The notes under the pieces are model-generated. The model saw only the letters and a list, made by a program, of their open reading frames with translations, ran no database searches and was not told where the DNA came from. The translations under genes and the position numbers were made by a program. Shown in pieces: positions 1-4,867 of a DNA stretch of 5,030 bases. Numbering within the stretch: position 1 is the first letter of the stretch; every line of letters begins with the position of its first letter. This stretch comes from Alphaproteobacteria bacterium (GTDB lineage: Bacteria; Pseudomonadota; Alphaproteobacteria; UBA9219). The DNA lies in contig JAQUPC010000135.1 in assembly GCA_028716765.1 (NCBI GenBank), positions 1 to 5,030 of the forward strand, read 5' to 3'.

Positions 1-371
1 GGTGCGTTCCACGGGATATTTTTACCGGTCATAAGGGTTATGGCGCGCCGCTTAAGCTTTCCGGCCCTTTCGATGACGTTTTTCAGTAACGCCGTTCCTA
101 TCCCCTGCCGCCCGCAATCTCTCCTGACAAAAAGATGGCTTAGGTAAAGATCGTTGTCCTGATCGAAGGCCATACTGTAGCCCTGCGGCCTGTCGTCCGG
201 ATCAACGGCAACGACAATGTCTTCGCCGTTGCAATGCTCTTCAAACGCCTCTTTTTGAAAAGGCCAGGGCACGTATTCTTCGCCGTATCTCCGCCCCGCA
301 TCGGTTTTAATCGCGGCAAGGACTTCGAACTCATCAACGCGGGCCGGACGGAGAATAATATTCAGGGCCAT
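1..371 (-). CDS. GNAT-family N-acetyltransferase, C-terminus cut off by the window edge
   Basis: GNAT enzymes move an acetyl group from acetyl-CoA to an amine of a small molecule or protein. The reading frame from ATG at 371 gives 123 complete codons and runs off the left edge. It begins MALNIILRPARVDEFEVLAA, the usual first beta strand and helix of this fold. Residues 76-97 (LYLSHLFVRRDCGRQGIGTALL) hold strand beta-4 and motif A; the acetyl-CoA pyrophosphate loop is the R-x-x-G-x-G/A type, seen here as RQGIG. About 20-50 C-terminal residues are probably missing. The start lies one base after the panD stop, with no strong Shine-Dalgarno (only a purine-rich AAGAAAA), so translation is probably coupled to panD. 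The substrate cannot be read from the sequence. The family call is secure; any link to PanD maturation is inference from position. Confidence 0.85.
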   Translation of the reverse strand, partial: MALNIILRPARVDEFEVLAAIKTDAGRRYGEEYVPWPFQKEAFEEHCNGEDIVVAVDPDDRPQGYSMAFDQDNDLYLSHLFVRRDCGRQGIGTALLKNVIERAGKLKRRAITLMTGKNIPWNA

Positions 372-372
372 T

Positions 373-732
373 CTAGGTTTTCTTGACCGCCTGGCTAACC
401 TGGTTGTTTTCGTCGACAAGCACGACGACGGGCTCGGCCTTTTCACCGGCATTGCGCCAACCCCACGCGGCTATGATGAGGACGTCGCCCACGGCCGCGC
501 CGCGCGCCGCCGCGCCGTTTAGGCCGAGTTCGCCCGACCCCGCCGGGGCCTCGATGACATAGGTCTCAAGACGCATGCCGTTGTTCACGTTCCAGACGTG
601 AATGGCCTCGTACGGTTCGAGCCCCGCCGCCTTGATCAGATTCTTGTCGATGGACAAACTGCCTTCGTATTCCAGATCGACTTTCGTCAACCGGGCGCGA
701 TGGATTTTGCATTTGAGTTGCTTAATCAACAT
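373..732 (-). CDS. panD: Aspartate 1-decarboxylase (pyruvoyl-dependent) proenzyme
   Basis: PanD decarboxylates L-aspartate to beta-alanine, the precursor joined to pantoate in pantothenate (coenzyme A) synthesis, in the cytoplasm. The proenzyme cleaves itself between Gly24 and Ser25, and Ser25 becomes the pyruvoyl cofactor. The 119-residue product has the cleavage motif YEGS at residues 22-25. It also has the family's functional residues at the E. coli positions: Lys9, His11, Tyr22, Arg54, Thr57, Tyr58, Asn72 (in LNGAAA) and Ile86. Length is close to the usual 115-127. The start at 732 is supported by exact register with the E. coli enzyme at Gly24-Ser25. The ribosome binding site is weak (AAGAACGG region). 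It lies about 100 bases after the unknown 108-residue gene and directly before a GNAT gene. No panB or panC is in view. Confidence 0.97.
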   Translation of the reverse strand: MLIKQLKCKIHRARLTKVDLEYEGSLSIDKNLIKAAGLEPYEAIHVWNVNNGMRLETYVIEAPAGSGELGLNGAAARGAAVGDVLIIAAWGWRNAGEKAEPVVVLVDENNQVSQAVKKT

Positions 733-752
733 GGGCCGTTCTTAGACTAAAA

Positions 753-770
753 CGGCAACGGCGGCAACGG
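753..770. repeat. Tandem 9-bp repeat in the panD leader
   Basis: CGGCAACGG occurs twice, head to tail with no spacer (753-761 and 762-770), 21-38 bases upstream of the panD start. The rest of the 97-base gap between the 108-residue gene and panD (733-829) shows no clear promoter. It has only a weak 4-5 bp hairpin at 781-792 without a T-run in the transcription direction. The repeat could be replication slippage or a protein or RNA contact site; nothing in the sequence decides between these. Confidence 0.5.
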
Positions 771-829
771 CTCCGAATAAGGCTTAAAAGCCCTTGGCGG
801 AAAGAGGACACTCGATCCGTTCTTAATCC

Positions 830-1156
830 CTAATGATACGCAAACTGCGTGACCTCAGGAACGTGCGTCGCCTTTTGATTTACAATCGCCGGGAGCATCG
901 GCTCGCAAACCGGCTGATCGACATGAACCGGGTATACTCTGTGATCATGCATCAAGACGGTCGGCGCTTTTTTCGCAGGGGTTTTGGCGCGCGTCGATTG
1001 TTCCTGTCTCAACGTCATATAGTGTGTAAATCTTCTTTGTCCGGGGCTTCTCACATAAATCTTTATTCTTCCATCGTCGAATTCCACCCTTCTTCCCTCG
1101 ACATATTTTCTGGCTATTTCCAAGTCAACGGGTTCGACCTTCTGTACGACTGCCAT
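830..1156 (-). CDS. Conserved-looking hypothetical protein, 108 aa, unknown function
   Basis: I do not recognise this protein. The start is taken as ATG at 1156, not the in-frame GTG at 1192, because AAGGGAGG sits 5 bases upstream of that ATG. The product begins MAVVQKVEPVDLEIARKYVE. Residues 1-50 look like a small folded domain: one amphipathic helix (about 10-21) followed by two or three strands (VEFDD, RIKIYVRS, RFTHYMTL). Residues 51-65 are a basic Lys/Arg/Thr/Ala linker. The C-terminal part (66-108) is rich in His, Val and Pro, with one Cys at 84, and looks less ordered. There is no signal peptide or membrane segment, so a cytosolic, mildly basic protein is expected. It sits between an orphan solute-binding protein and panD, behind an intergenic region with CtrA-type sites, so cell-cycle-linked expression is possible. 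An overlapping plus-strand frame is judged a shadow because it lacks a comparable ribosome binding site. Confidence 0.7.
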   Translation of the reverse strand: MAVVQKVEPVDLEIARKYVEGRRVEFDDGRIKIYVRSPGQRRFTHYMTLRQEQSTRAKTPAKKAPTVLMHDHRVYPVHVDQPVCEPMLPAIVNQKATHVPEVTQFAYH

Positions 1157-1161
1157 AACAC

Positions 1162-1169
1162 CCTCCCTT
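1162..1169 (-). promoter_or_regulatory. Strong ribosome binding site of the 108-aa gene
   Basis: Minus strand AAGGGAGG ends 5 bases before ATG at 1156. It is one of the two best Shine-Dalgarno matches in the window, and it decides the start over the upstream GTG at 1192. Confidence 0.8.
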
Positions 1170-1206
1170 GTAAAAGCATGTGTGTAATTCACGCTTCCAG
1201 AGTACC

Positions 1207-1240
1207 ATCCTACTCACGAAACTAATTAAAAAACCTTTAA
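1207..1240 (-). promoter_or_regulatory. Putative CtrA-type promoter (TTAA-N7-TTAA over the -35 region)
   Basis: A perfect TTAA-N7-TTAA lies at 1226-1240 (TTAA at 1226-1229 and 1237-1240). This is the established full binding site of CtrA, the cell-cycle response regulator of Alphaproteobacteria. A -10-like hexamer TAGGAT (4 of 6 to TATAAT) lies on the minus strand at 1212-1207. This puts the centre of the CtrA site (1233) where the -35 element would be, the usual arrangement in CtrA-activated promoters. The implied transcript would start near 1200, with a leader of about 45 bases before ATG 1156. The motif is seen directly; its function is inference, and the surrounding DNA is AT-rich, which raises the chance of an accidental match. 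Confidence 0.4.
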
Positions 1241-1256
1241 GGTGGCTTTCAAAAAA

Positions 1257-1330
1257 GATTCGTGCGCGGGGAGGCTATTTCAAGAATCATATGTGTCAAA
1301 CTGTTATGTGTTTAATTTTTTCGTGGATTC
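1257..1330. other. Cluster of three GANTC (CcrM-type methylation) sites
   Basis: GATTC at 1257-1261, GAATC at 1284-1288 and GATTC at 1326-1330 fall within 74 bases of non-coding DNA. GANTC is the target of the cell-cycle methyltransferase CcrM in many Alphaproteobacteria, where sites in promoters can tie expression to replication. By eye, the rest of the window carries only about ten such sites, so this is a local cluster. Confidence 0.45.
1272..1299 (-). promoter_or_regulatory. Possible alternative housekeeping promoter (perfect TTGACA, weak -10)
   Basis: On the minus strand a perfect -35 TTGACA (1299-1294) is followed after 16 bases by TAGCCT (1277-1272), which matches TATAAT at only three positions. 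If used, the transcript would begin near 1265 and carry a leader of about 110 bases, with the CtrA-like site at 1226-1240 downstream of the start and able to act as a block. This is weak evidence. Confidence 0.25.
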
Positions 1331-1336
1331 GGAAAA

Positions 1337-1352
1337 TCATGGTTAACCATGA
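1337..1352. promoter_or_regulatory. 16-bp perfect palindrome, possible operator
   Basis: TCATGGTTAACCATGA reads identically on both strands. It contains TTAACCAT on each strand, overlapping at the central TTAA; as I recall, this matches a CtrA half-site form reported in Caulobacter. A partial third copy, GGTTAAC, lies at 1368-1374. The palindrome sits in the gap between the solute-binding protein gene and the 108-aa gene, about 190 bases upstream of the latter's start. It could bind CtrA or an unrelated dimeric repressor. As RNA it would have no loop room for its full length, so a DNA-binding role is more likely than a terminator. Confidence 0.45.
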
Positions 1353-1373
1353 CGTTTCTGCAACATCGGTTAA

Positions 1374-1396
1374 CTCTGAAAATTACCTATTCAGAG
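1374..1396 (-). repeat. Hairpin over the stop codon of the solute-binding protein gene
   Basis: CTCTGAA (1374-1380) and TTCAGAG (1390-1396) form a 7-bp perfect stem. The 9-base loop contains the TAG stop of the gene that ends at 1387. There is no T-run after it on the minus strand (TTAACCG follows), so it is not a standard intrinsic terminator. It may protect the 3' end of the transcript or slow the polymerase. Confidence 0.4.
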
Positions 1397-2277
1397 ATGC
1401 GATAACCCGGCGCAACACGCAGAAAGTCCCCCGGATGCTCCTCGTATTTCGCGATGATCCTATCGATCTTTCCGCTGTCGAGAAGTTCTTGCGTCGCAGT
1501 ATTCAGCATACGGCGAAACCGGTCCTGTCCTTGCGCGATTGCAATGGTATTGCCGAATACGCGTAACGGCGCCTTGGCGGCTAAGCGCCTTATTTTTCCG
1601 GGATTGTGCGCCATATAATTCGACGCAGCCGCGTTGTCGGCGATGGCGACATCGGCCTTTTTCGCGACAACATTCGCGAACAATTCCGCCTGACTCGCCA
1701 GCCCCGTCAATTGAAACGATTTGGCCTTGGGAAAATCGCTGGCCGCGATCAACTGATCGATATTGCCGTCAACGGTCACGACCGTGACCGACGGATCGTT
1801 TATGGAATCGACATTATTATCGAACCGTTTGTCATCAGCGCGGACGTAGGCGTATTGAGCGACATAGTAGACCGGCGCGGTAAAGTCGAGTTCTCGCGCC
1901 CGCGCAGCGCCCGGCCATATCGAATAACACATGCCATCAACCCGTTCCGCTTTCAAAGCCGCCGCAAAATCCGCGCCCCCAATTTCCTCGGCCCACACAA
2001 TCTTCAGTTTCAGGGCCTTCCCAAGTTCTTCAACGTAATCGTAAAAAATACCGGAAAGTTCGCCGCTGTTGAGGTCTTTGTTAAGGAGCGGCGGCCATAT
2101 GCCGTAACCGCAGCGAATTGTCTGCGTCCGCATAACGCGGTCATAGACATCATCGTGCGGTGATCGAACACCGTCCGCTTTCATGAGGAAAGGTTGCGCG
2201 ACCGCTGCAACGCAGGCCCCGGCGAAACCCGCCAGCAAAGCGATGGCGACAAGCCATAATCCGTTCGGTTTTCTCAT
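1387..2277 (-). CDS. Periplasmic solute-binding protein, SBP_bac_3 (polar amino acid) type
   Basis: Proteins of this family capture a polar amino acid or similar ligand in the periplasm and deliver it to an ABC permease, or act as sensor domains. The 296-residue product has an N-terminal hydrophobic segment at residues 7-30. It could be cleaved after AVA at residue 27, or be a lipoprotein at Cys22 (AGAC, a weak lipobox), or stay as an anchor. The two-lobe fold follows from about residue 50 to 285. Recognisable parts are IRCGYGIWPP (54-63), GIFYDYVEELGKAL (76-89), and DGMCYSIWP...RARELDFTAP (114-135). Arg126 of the last aligns with the ligand-carboxylate Arg of HisJ-type proteins. DVAIADNAAASNYM (209-222) has Asp214 at the second-lobe ligand position. 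Cys56 and Cys117 precede similar G/S-I-W-P segments. The gene lies 35 bases after frr with no clear promoter, so it is probably read through from frr. No permease or ATPase gene is visible. Ligand unknown. Confidence 0.87.
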   Translation of the reverse strand: MRKPNGLWLVAIALLAGFAGACVAAVAQPFLMKADGVRSPHDDVYDRVMRTQTIRCGYGIWPPLLNKDLNSGELSGIFYDYVEELGKALKLKIVWAEEIGGADFAAALKAERVDGMCYSIWPGAARARELDFTAPVYYVAQYAYVRADDKRFDNNVDSINDPSVTVVTVDGNIDQLIAASDFPKAKSFQLTGLASQAELFANVVAKKADVAIADNAAASNYMAHNPGKIRRLAAKAPLRVFGNTIAIAQGQDRFRRMLNTATQELLDSGKIDRIIAKYEEHPGDFLRVAPGYRISE

Positions 2278-2312
2278 TAATGCCCGGCCTTATAACGGTT
2301 GCCGAATTTATA

Positions 2313-2861
2313 TTAAACCGTCGTAATGTCCTTTTCCTTATGTGCCAGCGTTTCGTCGATCTTCTTGATGTGCTGATCGGTGAGCTGCTGAACCTTGTCG
2401 CTCAGGTTCTTGATTTCGTCTTCGGACGTCTTGGCGTCTTTCTGTTGTTTTTTCAGTTCGTCCATCGCGTCGCGCCGCACATTTCGCACGGCCACACGCG
2501 CGCCTTCGGCATATTTGCCTGCGATCTTGACGATCTCCTGCCGCCGTTCCTGGCTCAGCTCCGGCACCGGAACGCGGATCAGCGCGCCATCAGGCTGGGG
2601 ATTAAGACCGAGCCCGGCCTCACGGATCGCCTTCTCCACCGCCTTTACCAGACCTTTGTCCCAAACCTGAACCGACAAAAGGCGCGGCTCCGGCACGCTG
2701 ATGGAAGCCACCTGATTGAGAGGCATAGGCGAACCGTAGGCATCGACGTGAACGGGCTCAAGCATCCCGGTCGAAGCGCGGCCCGTACGGAGACCGGAAA
2801 ACTCTTTATGAAGGGCGGTCACCGCGCCTTCCATGCGTTGTTTGACCTGATCGAGATTCAT
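2313..2861 (-). CDS. frr: Ribosome recycling factor
   Basis: RRF works with EF-G to split the post-termination ribosome and release mRNA and tRNA in the cytoplasm; it is essential in bacteria. The 182-residue product has close to the usual length (about 185) and two domains. Domain I is a helical bundle made from residues 1-29 and 105-182, and domain II is a small beta domain at about 30-104. Family signatures are LRTGRAS (24-30), PEPRLL (57-62), [10 protein letters not shown] (125-134) and the C-terminal KEKDI (175-179). It starts 4 bases after the pyrH stop, with AAGGA embedded in the end of pyrH 8 bases upstream, showing tight coupling with pyrH as in most Proteobacteria. A 6-bp inverted repeat (2295-2300 with 2316-2321) spans its stop but lacks a T-run, so I see no terminator between frr and the next gene. 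Confidence 0.98.
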   Translation of the reverse strand: MNLDQVKQRMEGAVTALHKEFSGLRTGRASTGMLEPVHVDAYGSPMPLNQVASISVPEPRLLSVQVWDKGLVKAVEKAIREAGLGLNPQPDGALIRVPVPELSQERRQEIVKIAGKYAEGARVAVRNVRRDAMDELKKQQKDAKTSEDEIKNLSDKVQQLTDQHIKKIDETLAHKEKDITTV

Positions 2862-2865
2862 GATC

Positions 2866-3597
2866 CTATTCCTTATCCGTGATGATCGTAAAACGCCCCT
2901 TGCCTTTCAGCACGTCCGCGAACGCGCCGTGCGTGAAGATCGAGAAGACGATGATGGGAATGCCGCTTTGCCGCGCCAGCGAAATGGCCGACGTGTCCAT
3001 CACCTGCAAATCCTGGGATAAAACGTCCATATAGGTCAGGCGGTCGTAGCGCTTGGCGTTTTTCACCTTCGTCGGATCGGCACTGTAAACGCCGTCGACC
3101 TTCGTTCCCTTCAGCAGCGCATCGACCTGCACTTCCGCGGCGCGTAGCCCGGCGGCGGAGTCGGTCGTGAAGAACGGATTGCCGGTTCCGGCGGTAAAAA
3201 TGACGACGCGGCCCTTTTCCATGTGCCGGATGGCGCGGCGGCGGATGTAGGGCTCGCAAATCGACGACATCGGAATGGCCGTCATCACGCGCGTCTGCAC
3301 GTTCTGCTTTTCGAGCGCGTTCTGCATAGCCAGCGCGTTGATGACCGTGGCCAGCATGCCCATGTAGTCCGCCGTGGCGCGATCCATGCCGTTGGCGGCG
3401 CCGGAAACGCCGCGAAAGATATTGCCGCCGCCGATGACGATGCAAACCTGTACGCCCGAGGCCGCGACATCCCTGATTTCCCCGGCTATGCGATCGACGA
3501 TTGCGGGGTCGAGTCCGTAGTCGCGCGCGCCCATCAAGGCTTCGCCCGAGAGTTTCAGCAAAACGCGTTTGTATTTGACAGATGGGGCTTTTGACAT
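2866..3597 (-). CDS. pyrH: UMP kinase
   Basis: PyrH phosphorylates UMP to UDP with ATP, the first step committing UMP to UTP and CTP synthesis; the bacterial enzyme is a hexamer of the amino acid kinase fold. The 243-residue product has the phosphate-binding KLSGEAL (15-21), the glycine loop GGGNIFRG (56-63), [14 protein letters not shown] (71-84), the UMP-binding [10 protein letters not shown] (137-146) and [10 protein letters not shown] (166-175). The start at 3597 is preferred over an in-frame TTG 18 codons upstream, because AAGGAG lies 6 bases before this ATG and the family begins near MSK...YKRVLLK. The sequence is strongly alphaproteobacterial in character. Normally it follows tsf closely; here two AT-rich genes lie between. 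Its GC content is visibly higher than that of these genes (hand count 40 of 60 bases at 3361-3420). Confidence 0.98.
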   Translation of the reverse strand: MSKAPSVKYKRVLLKLSGEALMGARDYGLDPAIVDRIAGEIRDVAASGVQVCIVIGGGNIFRGVSGAANGMDRATADYMGMLATVINALAMQNALEKQNVQTRVMTAIPMSSICEPYIRRRAIRHMEKGRVVIFTAGTGNPFFTTDSAAGLRAAEVQVDALLKGTKVDGVYSADPTKVKNAKRYDRLTYMDVLSQDLQVMDTSAISLARQSGIPIIVFSIFTHGAFADVLKGKGRFTIITDKE

Positions 3598-3603
3598 TCT
3601 CAA

Positions 3604-3609
3604 CTCCTT
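3604..3609 (-). promoter_or_regulatory. Ribosome binding site of pyrH
   Basis: Minus strand AAGGAG ends 6 bases before ATG 3597 and fixes the pyrH start, excluding the longer in-frame TTG start. The 69-base gap to the upstream small gene (3598-3666) shows no recognisable promoter or terminator. Confidence 0.8.
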
Positions 3610-3666
3610 AGGTGCACGGCAGAGACTACAGCCCTTCGGTTGCCACAGCAAGTAAGGCGCCTAGAG

Positions 3667-3957
3667 CTAGAAAGAGTCCGTCCAGCCTGTCGGGAGAGTA
3701 ATAGGAGCTATGTTTGCCGGAGGATTAGGTAAAGCAGGAGACGTAGGCTTAGTACGCGGCTGCTTAGGCACGGGCCGAACACTAAATTGGTTAATAATTA
3801 TGTATTTATCTTTCCAAAGTTGGCCGCGGAATACCCCAGATTCGTCCCACACATATTTTCCTTCAATCCAGCCCAAATAATCCCCGTCCCGAGAAAAAAG
3901 ATATCCATTTGAGATGAACCCAAGATAGGTTCCTGAAGTTTTATAGATGGATGACAT
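3667..3957 (-). CDS. Small 16-residue-repeat protein resembling a 4-fold beta flower domain, proline-rich tail
   Basis: The 96-residue product has an exact 16-residue periodicity. Aromatic positions Tyr5, Phe21, Trp37 (then Ile53) recur in step with Gly9/Gly25/Gly41, Tyr11/Tyr27/Phe43, Gly13/Gly29/Gly45 and Ile15/Ile31/Leu47. The unit is roughly [YFW]-x3-G-x-[YF]-x-G-x-[IL]. Three full units plus a closing strand (52-58) fit a small symmetric all-beta fold, and I recall the '4-fold beta flower' family having this look; the name is from memory, not a search. Residues 60-90 hold ten prolines, followed by a GWTDSF end. There is no signal peptide or membrane segment. The start codon shares its A with the protease stop (TAATG), and GAGGG lies about 9 bases upstream, so the two are co-translated and probably act together. 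Function unknown; a ligand- or peptide-binding partner of the protease is inference. Confidence 0.72.
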   Translation of the reverse strand: MSSIYKTSGTYLGFISNGYLFSRDGDYLGWIEGKYVWDESGVFRGQLWKDKYIIINQFSVRPVPKQPRTKPTSPALPNPPANIAPITLPTGWTDSF

Positions 3958-4706
3958 TATTCGGGACCCTCGCCTTTTTTTGCTCTGTCTGTTTTCTTCA
4001 CACTCGGTTCTTTCATATCTGGTTTAATAATTTCTTTATGATCCGGTATATAAGAAGCGGGTACAGCGTAACCGATGCCCAATTGAACATTTGATATAAG
4101 CGCCTGATAAATTTCCACAAGATCAAGTCCATGTATAGAGATTGCGCCAAGCGACATAGCCTCAACCTTGTTCAGAAGATCCGCTCGTTCCCTCCTTTTC
4201 GCGTTCACTACTCCGAGAATTTCACCTTTTGCATTCATTAGGGGACATCCACTATTTCCCGAATTTACAGTACCATCAATTAGATAAGTTGTAACGCCAA
4301 CCGCATCGACAGTAATTGCTGAAAGAATGCCTTGATGTGTCGTAAGATCATTTAAATTTAAAGGATACCCAGAAAATATAACCGGCATTCCCGCACGAAT
4401 CTCTTTTATAGATTCGTCACTTAGCTGAGGCAGGGGTTCTCGATCAACATCAACTTTAAGCAGAGCGAGATCATGTTCTTGATCTCGTAGCGCAACTTTT
4501 GCTTGATGAAATGTATTTTCATCATCGTCAGAAAATTTGCATATTAATGAATGACTTCCCTCAACGATGTGATCGCAAGTTACCAGTATTCCTTTTTTTG
4601 CATATAGAAAGCCGGACCCTGTACCAACAATGTTGCCAACATTATTGAAACAGTAGAGTTTCGCCACGCTAGGTGAAATCTTTGAGACGATGTCAGAACA
4701 GTCCAT
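3957..4706 (-). CDS. Cytosolic trypsin/HtrA-like serine protease without PDZ domain
   Basis: A serine endopeptidase of the chymotrypsin fold (S1 family, HtrA-like). The 249-residue product shows a full triad: His46 in VTCDHIVEG, Asp79 in EHDLALLKV and Ser152 in GTVNSGNSGCPL, with GNSGCP in place of the common GNSGGP. The core begins almost at once (IVSKISPSVAKLYCF, 6-20) and ends near 217. There is no signal peptide, transmembrane segment or PDZ domain, unlike housekeeping DegP/DegS. Residues 225-249 form a charged, Lys-rich tail. A cytosolic location is therefore expected. The gene is AT-rich against its neighbours (hand count 19 G+C in 60 bases at 4501-4560) and sits between tsf and pyrH, suggesting transfer. 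It overlaps the next small gene by one base. The start at 4706 has a poor ribosome binding site but fits the family's N-terminus. Stand-alone cytosolic trypsins of this kind occur in proposed bacterial conflict systems; the substrate is unknown. Confidence 0.9.
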   Translation of the reverse strand: MDCSDIVSKISPSVAKLYCFNNVGNIVGTGSGFLYAKKGILVTCDHIVEGSHSLICKFSDDDENTFHQAKVALRDQEHDLALLKVDVDREPLPQLSDESIKEIRAGMPVIFSGYPLNLNDLTTHQGILSAITVDAVGVTTYLIDGTVNSGNSGCPLMNAKGEILGVVNAKRRERADLLNKVEAMSLGAISIHGLDLVEIYQALISNVQLGIGYAVPASYIPDHKEIIKPDMKEPSVKKTDRAKKGEGPE

Positions 4707-4779
4707 AAGCTGACCAAAAAGCAGAGCCGAAAGTTACTGGATTAAAGCAGCAATTTTCTCAAACGTCTAGATATGATCA

Positions 4780-4798
4780 TTTGCGAGAGCTTCGCAAA
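4780..4798. repeat. Perfect 7-bp hairpin between tsf and the protease gene
   Basis: TTTGCGA (4780-4786) and TCGCAAA (4792-4798) are a perfect inverted repeat with a 5-base loop. An alternative 5-bp hairpin (AGCTT 4788-4792 with AAGCT 4797-4801) overlaps it, so the two are mutually exclusive. On the minus strand it is followed by TGATCAT, with no T-run, so it is not a typical intrinsic terminator. It lies 74 bases upstream of the protease start and may be an operator or leader structure. No convincing sigma-70 promoter was found in 4707-4867. Confidence 0.45.
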
Positions 4799-4800
4799 GC

Positions 4801-4851
4801 TGAAGCAATACACAATGACTAATATCAACTAAGCAACCACACATTGCTTCA
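4801..4851. repeat. 9-bp inverted repeat with 33-base loop just after tsf
   Basis: TGAAGCAAT (4801-4809) pairs perfectly with ATTGCTTCA (4843-4851); an extra AAGCAA copy sits in the loop at 4831-4836. The outer arm begins 16 bases past the tsf stop and the inner arm ends two bases before the hairpin at 4780-4798. It may be a weak terminator or attenuator for tsf, or a regulator-binding region for the protease gene. Confidence 0.4.
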
Positions 4852-4867
4852 ATCGCAGGAAAACTTA

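Noticed and set aside
781..795. Possible terminator after the 108-aa gene
   Set aside because: The stem is only 4-5 bp with a very tight loop and no T-run on the minus strand.
833..1225. Plus-strand open frame of 130 codons opposite the 108-aa gene
   Set aside because: It has no good ribosome binding site, has an arginine-rich shadow composition, and lies opposite a frame with a near-perfect Shine-Dalgarno.
1606..2163. Plus-strand frame of 185 codons over the solute-binding protein gene
   Set aside because: Antisense shadow: composition is Arg-rich with no family signature, and the minus-strand gene has a clear fold.
2295..2321. Inverted repeat ACGGTT/AACCGT across the frr stop as a terminator
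   Set aside because: A 6-bp stem with a 15-base loop and no T-run; too weak to call a terminator.
2873..3445. Second minus-strand frame of 190 codons inside pyrH
   Set aside because: Its Arg/His-rich translation is the typical out-of-frame shadow of a GC-rich gene; pyrH in the other frame is certain.
3598..3651. N-terminal extension of pyrH to an in-frame TTG
   Set aside because: The extension is not family-like, and AAGGAG 6 bases before ATG 3597 would fall inside it.
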